A stretch of DNA of 6,479 bases from Bacillota bacterium. Its GTDB lineage: Bacteria; Bacillota; Clostridia; Acetivibrionales; DSM-1351. Below, piece after piece: positions 5,145 to 6,479 of this stretch. The notes beneath the pieces are model-generated. The model searched no databases and had not been told where the DNA came from. It saw only the letters and a list, made by a program, of their open reading frames with translations. The stretch is taken from contig JAFABO010000092.1 of assembly GCA_023426005.1 (NCBI GenBank), forward strand, positions 1-6,479, in the 5' to 3' direction. The position numbers and the translations under genes are program-made. Every line of letters begins with the position of its first letter. Positions within the stretch are counted from its first letter, which is position 1.

Positions 5145-5693
5145 ATGAAAGCAAAACATATTATTTTTGCAGGATTATTTGCCGCTTTGACGGCAATAGG
5201 TGCGTTTATAAGGATTCCCTTGCCATATGTCCCTCTGACGCTGCAGGTATTTTTCTGCCTGCTTTCAGGCATTTTACTGGGGGCCAGAATAGGACTGCTC
5301 TCTCAGATAGTTTATATTGCAGTAGGGTTGATCGGTCTGCCGGTTTTTACGGCGGGAGGAGGCCCCGGCTACGTTCTCAACCCGACTTTCGGTTATCTGG
5401 CAGGTTTGATTGTCTGTGCCTTTGTAACGGGAAAGCTTTCTGAGCGCCTGACGAAAATCTCCGTATCAAAGCTGTTTCTGATTAATATTCTTGGCGTTCT
5501 GATTATATATGCCATGGGAGTTCCATACCTGTATTTGATAAAGAATCTCTACCTGGGAGCTGAAACGCCGCTGTCAAAAGTATTGTACGGGGGATTCCTG
5601 GTGACGGTACCCGGAGATATCCTAAAGAGCTATCTTGCAGCCCTTATTGGAGTCAAGCTGATTCCGGCAGTCAGAAATGTATTGATTTTTTAA
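5145..5693 (+). CDS. bioY: Biotin transporter BioY (ECF S component)
   Basis: This is a cytoplasmic-membrane biotin-capturing protein. The 182 residues carry about six membrane spans and the family's features: an N-terminal basic start followed by LTAIGAFIRIPLPYVPLTLQ (residues 15-34), GGGPGYVLNPTFGYLAG (66-82), the VGLIGLPVF segment before it, and YGGFLVTVPGDILKSYLAA (148-166). GGAGG at 5133-5137, 7 nt upstream, fixes the ATG. BioY normally works with an EcfA/EcfA'/EcfT energising module, and neither that module nor biotin synthesis genes are next to it. It therefore probably shares a module encoded elsewhere (group II), or in part acts alone, as reported for some BioY proteins. The BirA operator directly upstream independently supports biotin as the substrate. 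Confidence 0.95.
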   Translation: MKAKHIIFAGLFAALTAIGAFIRIPLPYVPLTLQVFFCLLSGILLGARIGLLSQIVYIAVGLIGLPVFTAGGGPGYVLNPTFGYLAGLIVCAFVTGKLSERLTKISVSKLFLINILGVLIIYAMGVPYLYLIKNLYLGAETPLSKVLYGGFLVTVPGDILKSYLAALIGVKLIPAVRNVLIF

Positions 5694-5714
5694 CCGTTTA
5701 ACATTAATATTATT

Positions 5715-5723
5715 TGGTATAAT
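5715..5723 (+). promoter_or_regulatory. Extended -10 promoter before the formate/nitrite transporter gene
   Basis: TGGTATAAT gives a perfect TATAAT (5718-5723) with the TGn extension. The -35 region at the right distance (CGTTTA, 5695-5700) is poor, as is common with extended -10 promoters. The start would be near 5730, with a leader of about 58 nt. No terminator is visible after bioY, so read-through from bioY is also possible. Confidence 0.5.
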
Positions 5724-5787
5724 AATTTAGAAACGACAATTAAAGCTGAAACTTAAAATACTTATACGAAGTAGCAGGAATAATATT

Positions 5788-6479
5788 ATGCCGGATAAGG
5801 ATACATACAAAAATTTAAATATATTGGCACCTGATCAAATAGCTAAGCAGACAGTTGAAAACGGATATAAAAAAGCCAATACCAGGGTATCCAGACTTTT
5901 TGTACTTGGAATACTTGCGGGAGCCTTCATTGCCTTTGCCTCGGAAGGCTCCAATGCCGCAATATACAACATCCCCTGGGCCGGCGTCGGTAAAACTCTG
6001 GCAGGAGCAATATTTACAACAGGGCTGATGATGGTGATTGTTGCGGGAAGCGAGCTCTTTACCGGAAATACCCTGATGGTGGCCGCCCTGGCTCAAAAGA
6101 GAATAACTCTTTGGGGAATGCTGCGGAACTGGATTACGGTATATGCAGGCAACTTTATTGGAGCGCTGCTGATAGCCTGGCTTGTTTTCATGTCGGGGCA
6201 GCTCGACTTCACAGGGGGACTCCTGGGCGGCTTCACTATCAAAACCGCAGCCTATAAGGTATCCCTGAGTTTTTCAAAAGCCTTTATCATGGGAATATTG
6301 TGTAACTGGCTGGTCTCTCTGGCAGTGTGGATGGCCTATGGTACAAAGGATATGGCAGGAAGGCTTCTGGCCATATTTTTCCCCATATGGCTGTTTATAA
6401 CCTCAGGCTTTGAGCACTGCGTGGCAAACATGTACTATATTCCGGCGGGAATACTTGCAAAGTCCAATCCGGAATGGGT
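5788..6479 (+). CDS. Formate/nitrite transporter (FocA/NirC/HSC) family channel, 3' end cut by window
   Basis: The reading frame is open from ATG 5788 to the window end, giving 230 residues with no stop; AGGAA at 5776-5780 is the ribosome site. It encodes a pentameric membrane channel for small monovalent anions such as formate, nitrite or hydrosulfide. Family features are visible in order: GILAGAFIAFAS (41-52) in the first span, GSELFTGNT (87-95) at the broken second helix and omega loop, YAGNFIGAL (119-127), FSKAFIMGILCNWLV (162-176) with Lys164 and Asn173, and SGFEHCVANMYYIPAG (206-221). His210 matches the conserved pore histidine. The missing part is probably the last spans and tail, a few tens of residues. 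The substrate cannot be settled without the rest and a comparison with FocA, NirC and the clostridial hydrosulfide channel. No partner enzyme (pyruvate formate-lyase, sulfite reductase) is in view. Confidence 0.93.
   Translation, partial: MPDKDTYKNLNILAPDQIAKQTVENGYKKANTRVSRLFVLGILAGAFIAFASEGSNAAIYNIPWAGVGKTLAGAIFTTGLMMVIVAGSELFTGNTLMVAALAQKRITLWGMLRNWITVYAGNFIGALLIAWLVFMSGQLDFTGGLLGGFTIKTAAYKVSLSFSKAFIMGILCNWLVSLAVWMAYGTKDMAGRLLAIFFPIWLFITSGFEHCVANMYYIPAGILAKSNPEW

Overview
The window reads as a stretch of chromosome from a low-to-moderate-GC anaerobic Firmicute, most likely a member of Clostridia. This is an inference from the codon use (many AGA, AGG and ATA codons), purine-rich Shine-Dalgarno sites, sigma-A-type promoters and gene content (a CbiM-type nickel/cobalt ECF transporter, CooT, BioY, a formate/nitrite-type channel). 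The genus cannot be fixed from this sequence. All genes lie on the plus strand, and no mobile element, tRNA, rRNA or CRISPR array is visible.

Layout. Positions 1-127 hold the last 41 codons of a pyridoxamine-5'-phosphate-oxidase-like (general stress 26 type) protein. A 271-bp gap follows, with a near-consensus promoter and a 16-bp hairpin just before the next Shine-Dalgarno site. Positions 399-2238 encode cbiM, carrying a fused CbiN-like PDGLE tail, and cbiQ. After a likely terminator and a second promoter come cbiO (2498-3259), a DUF3842 gene (3322-3750), a cooT-type nickel-binding protein (3858-4052) and, 3 bp further on, a seven-repeat TPR protein (4056-5009). Positions 5010-5144 contain a perfect 20-bp inverted repeat that includes a BirA-type biotin operator and the bioY promoter. 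bioY follows (5145-5693). The window ends inside a formate/nitrite transporter family gene that starts at 5788.

How the genes may work together. CbiM, CbiQ and CbiO form a complete ECF-type importer for Ni2+ or Co2+. CooT just downstream is a family known to bind Ni(II), which tips the substrate call toward nickel. A reasonable reading is a nickel acquisition and handling locus: import by CbiMN-Q-O, then cytoplasmic handling by CooT and possibly the uncharacterised DUF3842 protein, with the TPR protein as an unassigned partner. BioY is a separate unit, very probably repressed by BirA with biotin. No enzyme that uses nickel is in the window, so the final client (CO dehydrogenase, hydrogenase, urease or another) is unknown.

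The most interesting unexplained items are the DUF3842/CooT/TPR trio, the CPVC tail of CbiO, the mutually exclusive hairpins next to the cooT Shine-Dalgarno site, the cbiM leader hairpin, and the oversized dyad with extra half-site at bioY.
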